Below are positions 14,082 through 21,296 of a stretch of DNA of 36,075 bases, piece after piece. The first letter of the stretch is position 1; each line of letters opens with the position of its first letter. The notes below the pieces were generated by a model. It was given only the letters and a program-made list of their open reading frames with translations. It ran no database searches and was not told the origin of the DNA. Source of the DNA: Chitinophaga pinensis. Its GTDB lineage: Bacteria > Bacteroidota > Bacteroidia > SXHM01. The DNA lies in the NCBI GenBank assembly GCA_945861685.1, contig CAMAVO010000009.1, positions 1-36,075 of the forward strand. The letters are read 5' to 3'. Position numbers and translations under genes: made by a program.

Positions 14082-15886
14082 AAAGTAGCCGCTTCAAATT
14101 GAAGTTTGCTCAAACTGCGATAAAGCCCGTTTTCAGCAGCAATCAGCTGTTCATGAGTTCCGCTTTCAATAACCACACCTTTATCGATCACCACAATTTT
14201 ATCTGCTTTGCGGATAGTGGCAAGGCGGTGAGCAATAACAAATGAAGTTCTGCCAACCATTAGCTTATCCAATGCTTCTTGCACCAAACGTTCTGATTCA
14301 GAATCTAAAGAACTTGTAGCCTCATCTAAAATAAGAATGGCAGGGTTTTTCAATACAGCACGAGCAATAGCCACGCGTTGGCGTTGTCCGCCCGAAAGTT
14401 TGATGCCACGCTCGCCAACAAGTGTTTCGTATTTTTCAGGAAAACTGTCAATGAAATTGTGAGCATTAGCTTGTTTAGCTGCTTCAATAATTTCTTCCAA
14501 CGTAGCTCCCGGTTTTCCGTAGGCGATGTTTTCTCTGATAGAACCACCAAATAACAATACATCCTGAGGAACCATCGCCATCTGATTGCGCAAATCTGTT
14601 AACCCATATTCTTTAGAATCTTTTTCGTCAATTAAAATCCGTCCGCTATCCGGCTCATAAAATTTCAATAACAACGAAACAATTGTGGATTTTCCGGCAC
14701 CGCTTGGGCCAACAATAGCAATGGTTTCGCCTTTTGCCGCTTTGAAAGAAAACCCTTTTAAAATCTGTAATTCTTTGCGTGAAGGATAGGTGAAAGCTAC
14801 ATTTTCGAAACTTACTTTCCCTTCAATGTTTTTGGTGATAGTAGTTGTTCCCGACAAGTCAACCATTTCAGTTTGTTCATCCAATATTTCAACCAAACGT
14901 TCGGTAGCTCCAATTGCTTTTTGAATTTGGGTATAAAGTTCGGCAAAGCCGCCAATAGAAGCACCTACGAAAACGGTGTAAAAAACAAATGAAATTAGCT
15001 CACCTATTAATAAATCACCTTTAATAACCAATACCACTCCATACCAAACCATTGCTACCAGCGAACCAAACAGGCAAAAGATGATGAACGAAGCAAAAAG
15101 TCCGCGGTACATCCCTACTTTAATGGCTTTCTGAGCTATCTCGTCAGCGCTTTTTACATAGCGTTTAATTTCAAAAAACTCGTTAGCAAAGGCTTTTACA
15201 TTCGTAATTCCCTGTAAGGTTTCCTCAATAATTGTGTTTGATTCTGCAACAGTATCCTGTACTTCGCGAGATGCTTTGCGTATAAATCTTCCGAAATAAA
15301 CCAGTGCCAGCGCCACAAATGGAATAATGGCAATCATAAGCATCGTTAGTTTAGGAGAGATAACAATAAGGAAAGCGATACCGCCAATGATAATGACGAA
15401 CTGTCTCAGGAATTCCGCAATTGTGGTTGTCAGCGTATCCTGGATTTGCACAATATCAGTGCTCATGCGGCTGTTCAATTCGCCTACCCGTTTTTGACCG
15501 AAATAGGTCATGGGCATGGTAATTAATTTTGTGTAAACAGCTTGTCGCAAGCCAGCCAGTGTGTTTTCGGTAACGTTTACAAACAGGTAAACCCTGAAAT
15601 AGGAGAAAACTGATTGTAAAAGAAGAATACCTATTAAAGCGGCTCCAAGCAGATTTGCAGTTTTCATGTCCAGCTTATTGCCTCCGGTAGTATCTACCAT
15701 TTTTCCCATCAATAGGGGAAATGCAAGGGCAGTAGCGCTTGTAAGTGCAAGAAAAATAAGCCCGATGATGAATTTCCATCTATGCGGACCCATAAAGGAT
15801 AAAATCCGCATCCCGGTTTTCAGGGAATCCTTGTTAATCTTTGCCTTTGGAAGGTCTTCGGTCTCGTTATTAAATCCTCTTGCCAT
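14078..15886 (-). CDS. MsbA-type ABC exporter (fused membrane and ATPase domains)
   Basis: Half-size ABC exporter that would work as a homodimer in the inner membrane. It is most like the MsbA/lipid-A or multidrug group. I use the ATG at 15886 (MARGFNNETE); a TTG at 15901 would add five residues. A six-helix membrane domain fills about 25-330. The ATPase domain follows with Walker A IVGPSGAGKST (about 390), Q-loop MVPQDVLLFGGSIRENIAYG, signature LSGGQRQRVAIARAV, Walker B ILILDEATSSLD and the switch His in VIAHRL. All catalytic residues are intact. Bacteroidota carry several paralogues of this kind, so I do not call it msbA outright. The start is divergent from rpmH. Confidence 0.9.
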   Translation of the reverse strand: MARGFNNETEDLPKAKINKDSLKTGMRILSFMGPHRWKFIIGLIFLALTSATALAFPLLMGKMVDTTGGNKLDMKTANLLGAALIGILLLQSVFSYFRVYLFVNVTENTLAGLRQAVYTKLITMPMTYFGQKRVGELNSRMSTDIVQIQDTLTTTIAEFLRQFVIIIGGIAFLIVISPKLTMLMIAIIPFVALALVYFGRFIRKASREVQDTVAESNTIIEETLQGITNVKAFANEFFEIKRYVKSADEIAQKAIKVGMYRGLFASFIIFCLFGSLVAMVWYGVVLVIKGDLLIGELISFVFYTVFVGASIGGFAELYTQIQKAIGATERLVEILDEQTEMVDLSGTTTITKNIEGKVSFENVAFTYPSRKELQILKGFSFKAAKGETIAIVGPSGAGKSTIVSLLLKFYEPDSGRILIDEKDSKEYGLTDLRNQMAMVPQDVLLFGGSIRENIAYGKPGATLEEIIEAAKQANAHNFIDSFPEKYETLVGERGIKLSGGQRQRVAIARAVLKNPAILILDEATSSLDSESERLVQEALDKLMVGRTSFVIAHRLATIRKADKIVVIDKGVVIESGTHEQLIAAENGLYRSLSKLQFEAATF

Positions 15887-15914
15887 AATTTGAGAGGGCA
15901 AATTTAGTTTTAAA

Positions 15915-15946
15915 TTTGGATGGAAAGAAAACCTGACTATCTTTGC
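15915..15946 (+). promoter_or_regulatory. Consensus Bacteroidota promoter of rpmH
   Basis: TTTG, a 19-bp spacer and TATCTTTG match TTTG-N19-TAnnTTTG at every specified position. The -7 box ends about 29 bp before the rpmH ATG. This is the best promoter in the window, as expected for a ribosomal protein gene. Box edges are accurate to about one base. Confidence 0.75.
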
Positions 15947-15974
15947 AGCCCGTTTAACGAAAAATTACGAAGAA

Positions 15975-16133
15975 ATGAAAAGGACATATCAACCCTCGGT
16001 TAAGAAAAGAAAGAATAAACATGGATTCAGAGAAAGAATGGATTCGGCCAATGGACGCAGGGTTTTGGCAGCACGCAGAGCAAGAGGTCGTAAAAAACTG
16101 ACTGTTTCTGACGAAGGTGGTCACAAAGGATAA
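15975..16133 (+). CDS. rpmH: 50S ribosomal protein L34 (bL34)
   Basis: Small basic protein of the large ribosomal subunit, 52 residues. It begins [20 protein letters not shown] and continues [20 protein letters not shown], the universal L34 pattern, with a short acidic-polar tail ([11 protein letters not shown]). It has a purine-rich GAAGAA just before the ATG and a consensus promoter, and is followed by a strong terminator. Here it is monocistronic, next to an ABC exporter and gldD rather than beside rnpA/dnaA. Confidence 0.97.
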   Translation: MKRTYQPSVKKRKNKHGFRERMDSANGRRVLAARRARGRKKLTVSDEGGHKG

Positions 16134-16155
16134 TTAAGTTTTAGCTTAATAGTGC

Positions 16156-16199
16156 AAAAAGGCGTCCCGCCCCGATACTTCGGGGCGGGACGCCTTTTT
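16156..16199. terminator. Strong bidirectional terminator between rpmH and gldD
   Basis: A perfect 20-bp stem (16156-16175 with 16180-16199) encloses the 4-nt loop TACT. The GC-rich core is GGCGTCCCGCCCC with A5 on one side and T6 on the other, so it works on both strands. It ends rpmH from the left and touches the gldD stop codon (16199-16201) from the right. Confidence 0.95.
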
Positions 16200-16786
16200 T
16201 ATTTCCATTCAAAGGTGTCGATAAACTTATTGATGTCTTCCTTGATAAATTTAATGACTGGTTGCAATGAGTCATTATTAGGGCGGACGGAAAAATACAA
16301 CGCACCTCTTAAAAAGTGCTTGCTGCTGTCGGTAACAAAAAACTGAACAGGCGAAGCAGCACCACTTCCTTCTATATCATAAATTAACCCGTAGACATCT
16401 TTTTCGGGCTTATTAATGATGATTTCATCAATGGCTGAGGCTTTTGCAATGTGTTTATTGGTTAGTTCTCTCGAATCTTCAAGGTATTTAATAATATTAC
16501 CATCAACTGCCTTATAGCTGATGTGCAATGTGCCTTTAAAATCAGGGAAATTTAGATTTATCCAACAGGGTTCTGACAAACCTTTCGTGTCATTTTCAAT
16601 AGTTGAATAAACCGGATATTCAAACGTAAACGGACAGTCTGATTGATAACTCTGATACTTCTTTTCCGGAAGTTCAATTCTAAAGAAGCCTCTTGGTTTG
16701 GGTGTGTAATCTTGTTCTCCGCATGAAGAAAAGAAGAAAATAACAGGCAATAAACAATAGACAATGAATCCCTTTCTTATGCTCAT
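16199..16786 (-). CDS. gldD: Gliding motility lipoprotein GldD
   Basis: Lipoprotein required for gliding, and in gliding Bacteroidota for type IX secretion-linked motility; the exact role is unresolved. Residues 1-22 form a lipoprotein signal with lipobox FFSSC followed by GEQDYTPKPRGFFRIELPEK, the GldD hallmark (YxPKPRGYFRI). The rest, including CPFTFEYPVYSTI, PCWINLNFPDFKGTLHISY and the ending FIKEDINKFIDTFEWK, fits the family across its full 195 aa. Its ATG overlaps the gldE stop by 4 bp (ATGA), so translation is coupled to gldE, the conserved order in the phylum. Confidence 0.93.
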   Translation of the reverse strand: MSIRKGFIVYCLLPVIFFFSSCGEQDYTPKPRGFFRIELPEKKYQSYQSDCPFTFEYPVYSTIENDTKGLSEPCWINLNFPDFKGTLHISYKAVDGNIIKYLEDSRELTNKHIAKASAIDEIIINKPEKDVYGLIYDIEGSGAASPVQFFVTDSSKHFLRGALYFSVRPNNDSLQPVIKFIKEDINKFIDTFEWK

Positions 16787-18141
16787 TCTTCAGCCTCTAC
16801 TTTATTTGGATGAATAGTAACCTTTATCCGTTTTATTTTTTTTGTGTCAACAGATTCAATAGCAAACTCAACATTGGCAAAATTTATAATGCTGTTTTTT
16901 GCGGGAATTCGACCTTCCTTTTCAAGAATAAAACCAGCCAGACTGTCGGCTTCACCTTTTGATTCTTCAAAGGCTTCGCTATTAATTCCGGTTATCCGGT
17001 AAAAATTATTGAGTGAAATTTTGCCTTCAAAAACAAAATTACGATCGTCTAATTTTGAATACACCAATTCATCATCGTCAAATTCATCTGTTATGTCGCC
17101 CACAATTTCTTCCATTACATCTTCCAGCGTTACTATTCCTGAGGTTCCGCCATATTCATCTACTGCAATGGCGAGGTGAATTTTGGTCTTTTGAAACTCG
17201 GCCAGCAGATCGTCAATTTTTTTATTTTCAGGAACAAAGAATGGAGGACGCAGTAATTGCTGCCACTTAAAATCATCTTTCTCATTTAAGTGAGCAAGTA
17301 AGTCTTTGGAGTAAATAATGCCGACTACGTTATCAAATGATTCTTTGTAAACCGGCAGACGCGAATAACCTGCTTCCACCAGTTGAGGTAATAACTCTGT
17401 AAAAGGAGTTTCAAATTCAAAAGCTTTCACGTCCATGCGCGGCTTCATAATCTGTTTTACCTCGGTGTTGCCGAATGTTACAATTCCGCGCAAAATCTTA
17501 TTGTCATCACTCTCCATATTTTCTTTGCTGGAAGTTAATTCCAACGCATGAGAAAGGTCATCAACAGAAATATCATGCCCTGATTTTGCAAGGCGTTTGT
17601 CCACAATGTCGGATAGGAAAACCAATGAACGCGACATGCCTGTCCACCAGAAAAAATTGCGGACAAACAACATCGGATAAGCCATTGAAATTGCAAATCG
17701 TTCTGAAAAATGATTAGCATAAATTTTAGGCATTACCTCGCCAAAAAGCAGGATAATAAACGTAACCACCAGCACCTGCATAATCCAGCCCAGTATTGTC
17801 ATTTCTGCCCCCGGAACTAAAAAAATTGAAATAATATATTCCGATAAAATTACAATGCCGATGTTGACAAAGTTTAGTGCAATAAGCATTGTTGCCAATA
17901 ACCTTTTTGGATATTTCAGAAGTTCAGCAACTAAGACTTCTTTCCTTGATTCTGAGATGGCAAGACGTTCACGTTGTTCTTTTTTTAATGAAAAAAATGC
18001 AACTTCAGCGCCTGCCATTAATGCAGAAATATAAAGCAGAACTATGATTCCGATAACGCTTGCCGTTAAACCGAAAACCGATTCCGGTGGAACAGAAAAC
18101 AGGAAAATAATAAGTTGATGAGCAGCTCCAGGGTCGTCCAA
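16783..18141 (-). CDS. gldE: Gliding motility-associated protein GldE (CNNM/CBS family)
   Basis: Membrane protein of the hemolysin-like CNNM/CorC transporter group. Four N-terminal helices (about 20-185) begin with TASVIGIIVLLYISALMAGA and EVAFFSLKKEQRERL. A CBS pair (about 205-335) has KQIMKPRMDVKAFE, AGYSRLPVYKESFDNVVGII and DEYGGTSGIVTLEDVMEEIV. A C-terminal transporter-associated domain ends the protein. The start appears to be TTG (18139-18141), preceded by GAAAGAA; the first ATG is about 40 residues further in and would cut the first helix. GldE is related to ion transporters and can help GldD function in Flavobacterium. It lies 15 bp after ssb and overlaps gldD by 4 bp. Confidence 0.92.
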   Translation of the reverse strand: MDDPGAAHQLIIFLFSVPPESVFGLTASVIGIIVLLYISALMAGAEVAFFSLKKEQRERLAISESRKEVLVAELLKYPKRLLATMLIALNFVNIGIVILSEYIISIFLVPGAEMTILGWIMQVLVVTFIILLFGEVMPKIYANHFSERFAISMAYPMLFVRNFFWWTGMSRSLVFLSDIVDKRLAKSGHDISVDDLSHALELTSSKENMESDDNKILRGIVTFGNTEVKQIMKPRMDVKAFEFETPFTELLPQLVEAGYSRLPVYKESFDNVVGIIYSKDLLAHLNEKDDFKWQQLLRPPFFVPENKKIDDLLAEFQKTKIHLAIAVDEYGGTSGIVTLEDVMEEIVGDITDEFDDDELVYSKLDDRNFVFEGKISLNNFYRITGINSEAFEESKGEADSLAGFILEKEGRIPAKNSIINFANVEFAIESVDTKKIKRIKVTIHPNKVEAEE

Positions 18142-18156
18142 GTTCTTTCTGTAAAT

Positions 18157-18591
18157 TTAAAATGGAAGATCGTCAGTGGTGTTGCCTGAAGATGTTGGCT
18201 TGGGAGCAGGTTCAGGCGCAGAACTAACAACAGTATTCTGTGTATGACCTTCACCGGATTGTTTGCCGCCAAGCAATGTCATATTATCAGCAATAATTTC
18301 GGTGCTGTATCTTTTGATGCCGTCTTTATCTTCCCATGTGCGGGTTTTAATTTTACCTTCAATATAAACAGGGTTGCCTTTTTTCAGGTATTTCTCGGCA
18401 ACTTCGGCAAGTCCGCGCCATAAAATAATGTTGTGCCACTCGGTATGTTCAATTTTGTTTCCGCTTTTGTCTTTATACGTTTCGGATGTTGCAAGCGGAA
18501 AGCTAACTTTGGTTACTCCGCCTTCTAAGTGGCGAACCTCAGGGTCTTTACCCAGATTTCCGATTAGAATAACTTTGTTTACGCTTGCCAT
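18157..18591 (-). CDS. ssb: Single-stranded DNA-binding protein
   Basis: Binds single-stranded DNA during replication and repair, usually as a tetramer. The OB fold fills residues 1-108: MASVNKVILIGNLGKDPEVR, TEWHNIILWRGLAEVAEKYL, KKGNPVYIEGKIKTRTWEDK. A short Pro/Ser linker leads to the acidic tip DDLPF, the docking tail for partner proteins. Its length of 144 aa is normal. It has its own promoter between it and mutY and reads on into gldE and gldD. Confidence 0.96.
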   Translation of the reverse strand: MASVNKVILIGNLGKDPEVRHLEGGVTKVSFPLATSETYKDKSGNKIEHTEWHNIILWRGLAEVAEKYLKKGNPVYIEGKIKTRTWEDKDGIKRYSTEIIADNMTLLGGKQSGEGHTQNTVVSSAPEPAPKPTSSGNTTDDLPF

Positions 18592-18614
18592 GATTTTGTT
18601 TTTTGAACTGCCAA

Positions 18615-18646
18615 CAAACCTACGTTAAATTTAAATAATTTGCAAT
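18615..18646 (-). promoter_or_regulatory. Likely ssb promoter
   Basis: On the minus strand ATTG, a 20-bp spacer and TAGGTTTG give a full -7 match and a 3/4 -33 match. The -7 box lies 23 bp before the ssb ATG. The -33 box touches the last codon of mutY. Confidence 0.5.
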
Positions 18647-19710
18647 TAACGCTCATTAATATAGCGTTCAACCAAGCGTGGCAAAGCAAAATTCTCCAGT
18701 TTGTTAAGGTTTGCTTTTATCAGGTTTTTATTCTTTAAAGGCTTCTGAATTTCAATTTCAATAAAACGTGCATGAAGGTGCTGATGCGACAAAATATGTT
18801 TGTAGGATTTTGAAACGGAACGTACATGAAATTTAGTTGCCTCTAAAATTATTTTCAATTCAGATGAACTTAAAATTTCGGTTTCAGTGGCTTTGTCTTT
18901 TGTTTCTATTAAGGGGAAATCATACAGGCCTTTCCAGATGTCTTTTTCTCTGCGTTGGTTCAGGTAAACGGTATTTTTATAATGAATAACCAAGTAATTG
19001 AAATGTCGTGCTCTTACTGCTGTTTTTTTTGATTTTACAGGAAGGCATTCAATCTGTTTTTCAGCAAACGCATAACATGAATTTTGCAAAGGACAAATAG
19101 TGCAATCAGGATTTACGGGTTTGCATTGAATAGCCCCGAACTCCATCACCGCCTGATTATATGAGCCGGGATTTTTCTCGTCAATTAATTGATTGGCAAG
19201 TTTTGAAAATTTCTTTTTGCCTTCGGTGCTGTCAATAGCATCTTTAATTCCAAAGTAGCGCGAAAGCAGGCGGTAAACATTACCATCTACCACCGCATGC
19301 GGAAGTTCAAACGCTAATGAAGCAATGGCTGCTGCGGTGTAAGCTCCCACACCTTTCAGTTTAAGCAATTCATTGTAATCGGCAGGGAATTTTCCTTTGT
19401 GGATTTCGGTAACCTGTTTTGCTGTAGTATGCAGGTTTCTTGCTCTGGAATAATAGCCAAGCCCCTGCCACAGTTTTAATACTTTGTTTTCATCTGCTTT
19501 TGCAAGGCTTTTCACATCCGGAAAGTTTTTCGCGAAGGCTATATAATAAGGCATTCCCTGATCAACGCGTGTTTGCTGCAAAATAATTTCTGAAAGCCAA
19601 ATAAGGTAAGGGTCGTTGGTTTTGCGCCAGGGAAGGTCGCGCTTATTGGCGTTGTACCATTTTATAAGGGTTTTGCCAAAGGCAGAGGTGTCTTGTTTTT
19701 TGGGAGGCAT
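18646..19710 (-). CDS. mutY: A/G-specific adenine DNA glycosylase MutY
   Basis: Removes adenine mispaired with 8-oxoguanine in base excision repair. The helix-hairpin-helix glycosylase domain holds the catalytic Glu in WLSEIILQQTRVDQ, the hairpin LKGVGAYTAAAIASLAF and the catalytic Asp in VVDGNVYRLLSRYF. The 4Fe-4S loop is intact as C-X6-C-X2-C-X5-C in CKPVNPDCTICPLQNSC. The C-terminal NUDIX-like 8-oxoG recognition domain includes YLNQRREKDIWKGLYDFPL. The 354-aa length is normal. It is transcribed away from the HU gene, an arrangement common in Bacteroidota. Confidence 0.96.
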   Translation of the reverse strand: MPPKKQDTSAFGKTLIKWYNANKRDLPWRKTNDPYLIWLSEIILQQTRVDQGMPYYIAFAKNFPDVKSLAKADENKVLKLWQGLGYYSRARNLHTTAKQVTEIHKGKFPADYNELLKLKGVGAYTAAAIASLAFELPHAVVDGNVYRLLSRYFGIKDAIDSTEGKKKFSKLANQLIDEKNPGSYNQAVMEFGAIQCKPVNPDCTICPLQNSCYAFAEKQIECLPVKSKKTAVRARHFNYLVIHYKNTVYLNQRREKDIWKGLYDFPLIETKDKATETEILSSSELKIILEATKFHVRSVSKSYKHILSHQHLHARFIEIEIQKPLKNKNLIKANLNKLENFALPRLVERYINER

Positions 19711-19759
19711 AAGGGGATGCGAAAGTATTTAAATCTGTGAATCTGTGGCAAAAACAACA

Positions 19760-19790
19760 TTTCGGTATTTCAAAATAATAAATACCTTTG
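19760..19790 (+). promoter_or_regulatory. HU gene promoter
   Basis: TTTC (19760-19763), a 19-bp spacer and TACCTTTG (19783-19790) match the Bacteroidota consensus except for the last base of the -33 box. It lies 56 bp before the HU start, giving a moderately long leader. A weak relative of the dispersed element (AATCTGTGGCAAAAAC) lies just upstream at about 19739-19754. Confidence 0.65.
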
Positions 19791-19846
19791 CAGCCCTTTA
19801 AAAATTACTCACACAACATAATTAATTAAAACACAACAACAAACGT

Positions 19847-20143
19847 ATGACTAAAGCAGAGATTGTAAACGAGATTGCAGGTAAAACAAATATTGAGAAA
19901 GCAACAGTTCAAACAGTGGTTGAAGCATTTATGAAATCTGTTAGAACTTCTATGACAGGCGGAACAAATGTTTACCTCAGAGGTTTCGGCAGCTTTATTG
20001 TAAAGAAAAGAGCACAAAAAACAGGCAGAATTATCTCTAAAAACACTACAGTTATTATTCCTGAGCATTATATCCCTGCATTTAAACCGGCAAAAACTTT
20101 TGCTGATAAAGTGAAGAAAAACGTTAAAGTAACAGGAAAATAA
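19847..20143 (+). CDS. HU family nucleoid-associated protein
   Basis: Small histone-like DNA-bending protein of 98 aa. The fold is complete: dimerisation helices (TKAEIVNEIAGKTNIEKATV, VEAFMKSVRTSM), then the FGSF turn in YLRGFGSFIVKKRAQKTGR and the DNA-wrapping arm (about 53-75). The arm tip lacks the usual RNP sequence and has KNTTVIIPEHYIP instead, a common Bacteroidota variant. It is the first gene of a + strand run toward rng and is divergent from mutY. Confidence 0.93.
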   Translation: MTKAEIVNEIAGKTNIEKATVQTVVEAFMKSVRTSMTGGTNVYLRGFGSFIVKKRAQKTGRIISKNTTVIIPEHYIPAFKPAKTFADKVKKNVKVTGK

Positions 20144-20193
20144 TTCCCCTTTTTAAATTCATTTAACCTAGCGTTAGTATATAAGATTTAGAG

Positions 20194-21036
20194 TTGACAA
20201 CCAAGTGGCAAATAGTAGCATTGACAAGCGTAGCTGCGCTTGGCGCGGTAATTTACTTTGCCGACAAAGTGCCTGCTAAAGATTCTGCTGAACATAAGCA
20301 TGAAGAAGCCGCAGTGGTTGGAAAAATTGACTTTCTTTCAGAAGCTAAAAAGCTGACATCTGGTCCAGAATCAGAAGCGGTTGCACAACTTGAAAATCTT
20401 GCTGCTGCTGCCCGTAATAAGGAGCAGAAAATTCAGTTACTTGATTCACTTGTAAAACTTTGGGACGACAATCGTAAACCAACAGCTTCAGCTGTTGTAA
20501 GCGAGAATTTGGCTGAAGCCAGCGGCAAAGCAAGTGATTGGTATGCTGCTGCCGACAGGTATATGATGGCAACCCGTTTTGTAAAAGACGAAGCACAGAA
20601 AAAGCAATTGTATGAAAGCGCCACAGCAGCTTTTGAAAAAACGTTGCAATTAGAACCTGGAAACCTGGATGCTAAAGCAGGTCTCGGAGTTTCTTTAGTT
20701 GAAAGCGCAGGACTTACCGGACAGCCACCTATGAAAGGAATTGGCTTGCTGCGTGAAGTAGTTGCGAAAGATTCAACACACATTAATGCCCAGCTTAACC
20801 TCGGTTATTTCGCCATTCAAAGCGGTCAGTTCGACAAAGCGCTTGCCCGTTTTGAAACCGTAAAAAGAGTAAAATCCGAGTTTATAGAAGTGAACCTTTA
20901 TATTGCCGACACTTATGAGAAAATGGGAAACAATAAAGAGGCAATAAAAAATCTTGAGGTGTATAAATCCAAACTCAGCGATCCTGTGCTTGTTGTTGAG
21001 GTGGATAAATACATTAATGAACTTAAAAGTAAATAA
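20194..21036 (+). CDS. Membrane-anchored TPR protein
   Basis: Helical repeat protein with one N-terminal membrane anchor (WQIVALTSVAALGAVIYFAD, about 5-24), so the repeats should face the periplasm. At least three TPR-like units are visible: AFEKTLQLEPGNLDAKAGLG (about 150), DSTHINAQLNLGYFAIQSGQ followed by FDKALARFETV, and EVNLYIADTYEKMGNNKEAI. No enzyme motif is present; it is probably a scaffold. No ATG fits; the frame opens with TTG at 20194 after an upstream stop at 20182. It lies 50 bp after HU and upstream of the 31-codon gene and rng. I cannot assign a partner. Confidence 0.85.
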   Translation: MTTKWQIVALTSVAALGAVIYFADKVPAKDSAEHKHEEAAVVGKIDFLSEAKKLTSGPESEAVAQLENLAAAARNKEQKIQLLDSLVKLWDDNRKPTASAVVSENLAEASGKASDWYAAADRYMMATRFVKDEAQKKQLYESATAAFEKTLQLEPGNLDAKAGLGVSLVESAGLTGQPPMKGIGLLREVVAKDSTHINAQLNLGYFAIQSGQFDKALARFETVKRVKSEFIEVNLYIADTYEKMGNNKEAIKNLEVYKSKLSDPVLVVEVDKYINELKSK

Positions 21037-21102
21037 GCACAAAGAAATTTAACGCCAAGCAGCAATGTGAGGCAAATGTTTAACAATTAAAAAAATAATA
21101 GC

Positions 21103-21198
21103 ATGCCAAGCGGTAAAAAAAGAAAAAGGCATAAAATGGCCACCCACAAACGTAAAAAACGTTTGAGAAAAAACAGACATAAGAAGAAAGGTAAATAG
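21103..21198 (+). CDS. 31-aa basic protein, AURKAIP1/COX24-like (mS38/bS22 type)
   Basis: Very small, extremely basic protein: MPSGKKRKRHKMATHKRKKR followed by LRKNRHKKKGK. The KKRKRHKMATHKRKKRLRKN pattern matches the AURKAIP1/COX24 C-terminal domain. That domain is found in mitochondrial ribosomal protein mS38 and in the mycobacterial small-subunit protein bS22. A ribosome-associated role is therefore likely by homology, though from sequence alone I cannot exclude another RNA-binding role. It has the ATG-stop integrity and conserved look of a real gene, despite being below usual length cut-offs. It lies 66 bp after the TPR gene and about 100 bp before rng. Confidence 0.85.
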   Translation: MPSGKKRKRHKMATHKRKKRLRKNRHKKKGK

Positions 21199-21231
21199 TC
21201 TGTAATTTACCCTGGCAGGGGATTTCCCCGC

Positions 21232-21273
21232 ACACTCTTCTCTGTTGCATACTCTGCACACAGGGAAGAGTGT
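21232..21273 (+). promoter_or_regulatory. Stable hairpin in the rng leader
   Basis: Arms at 21232-21245 (ACACTCTTCTCTGT) and 21260-21273 (ACAGGGAAGAGTGT) pair over 14 bp with one G-U. Inside, TGCA/TGCA can pair and extend the stem. It ends 23 bp before the rng GTG start. It could be an RNase E/G-type autoregulatory leader structure or a terminator for the small gene upstream; the T-rich ATTTACTTATTTAATCTT that follows allows either reading. Confidence 0.55.
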
Positions 21274-21296
21274 ATTTACTTATTTAATCTTATTCT

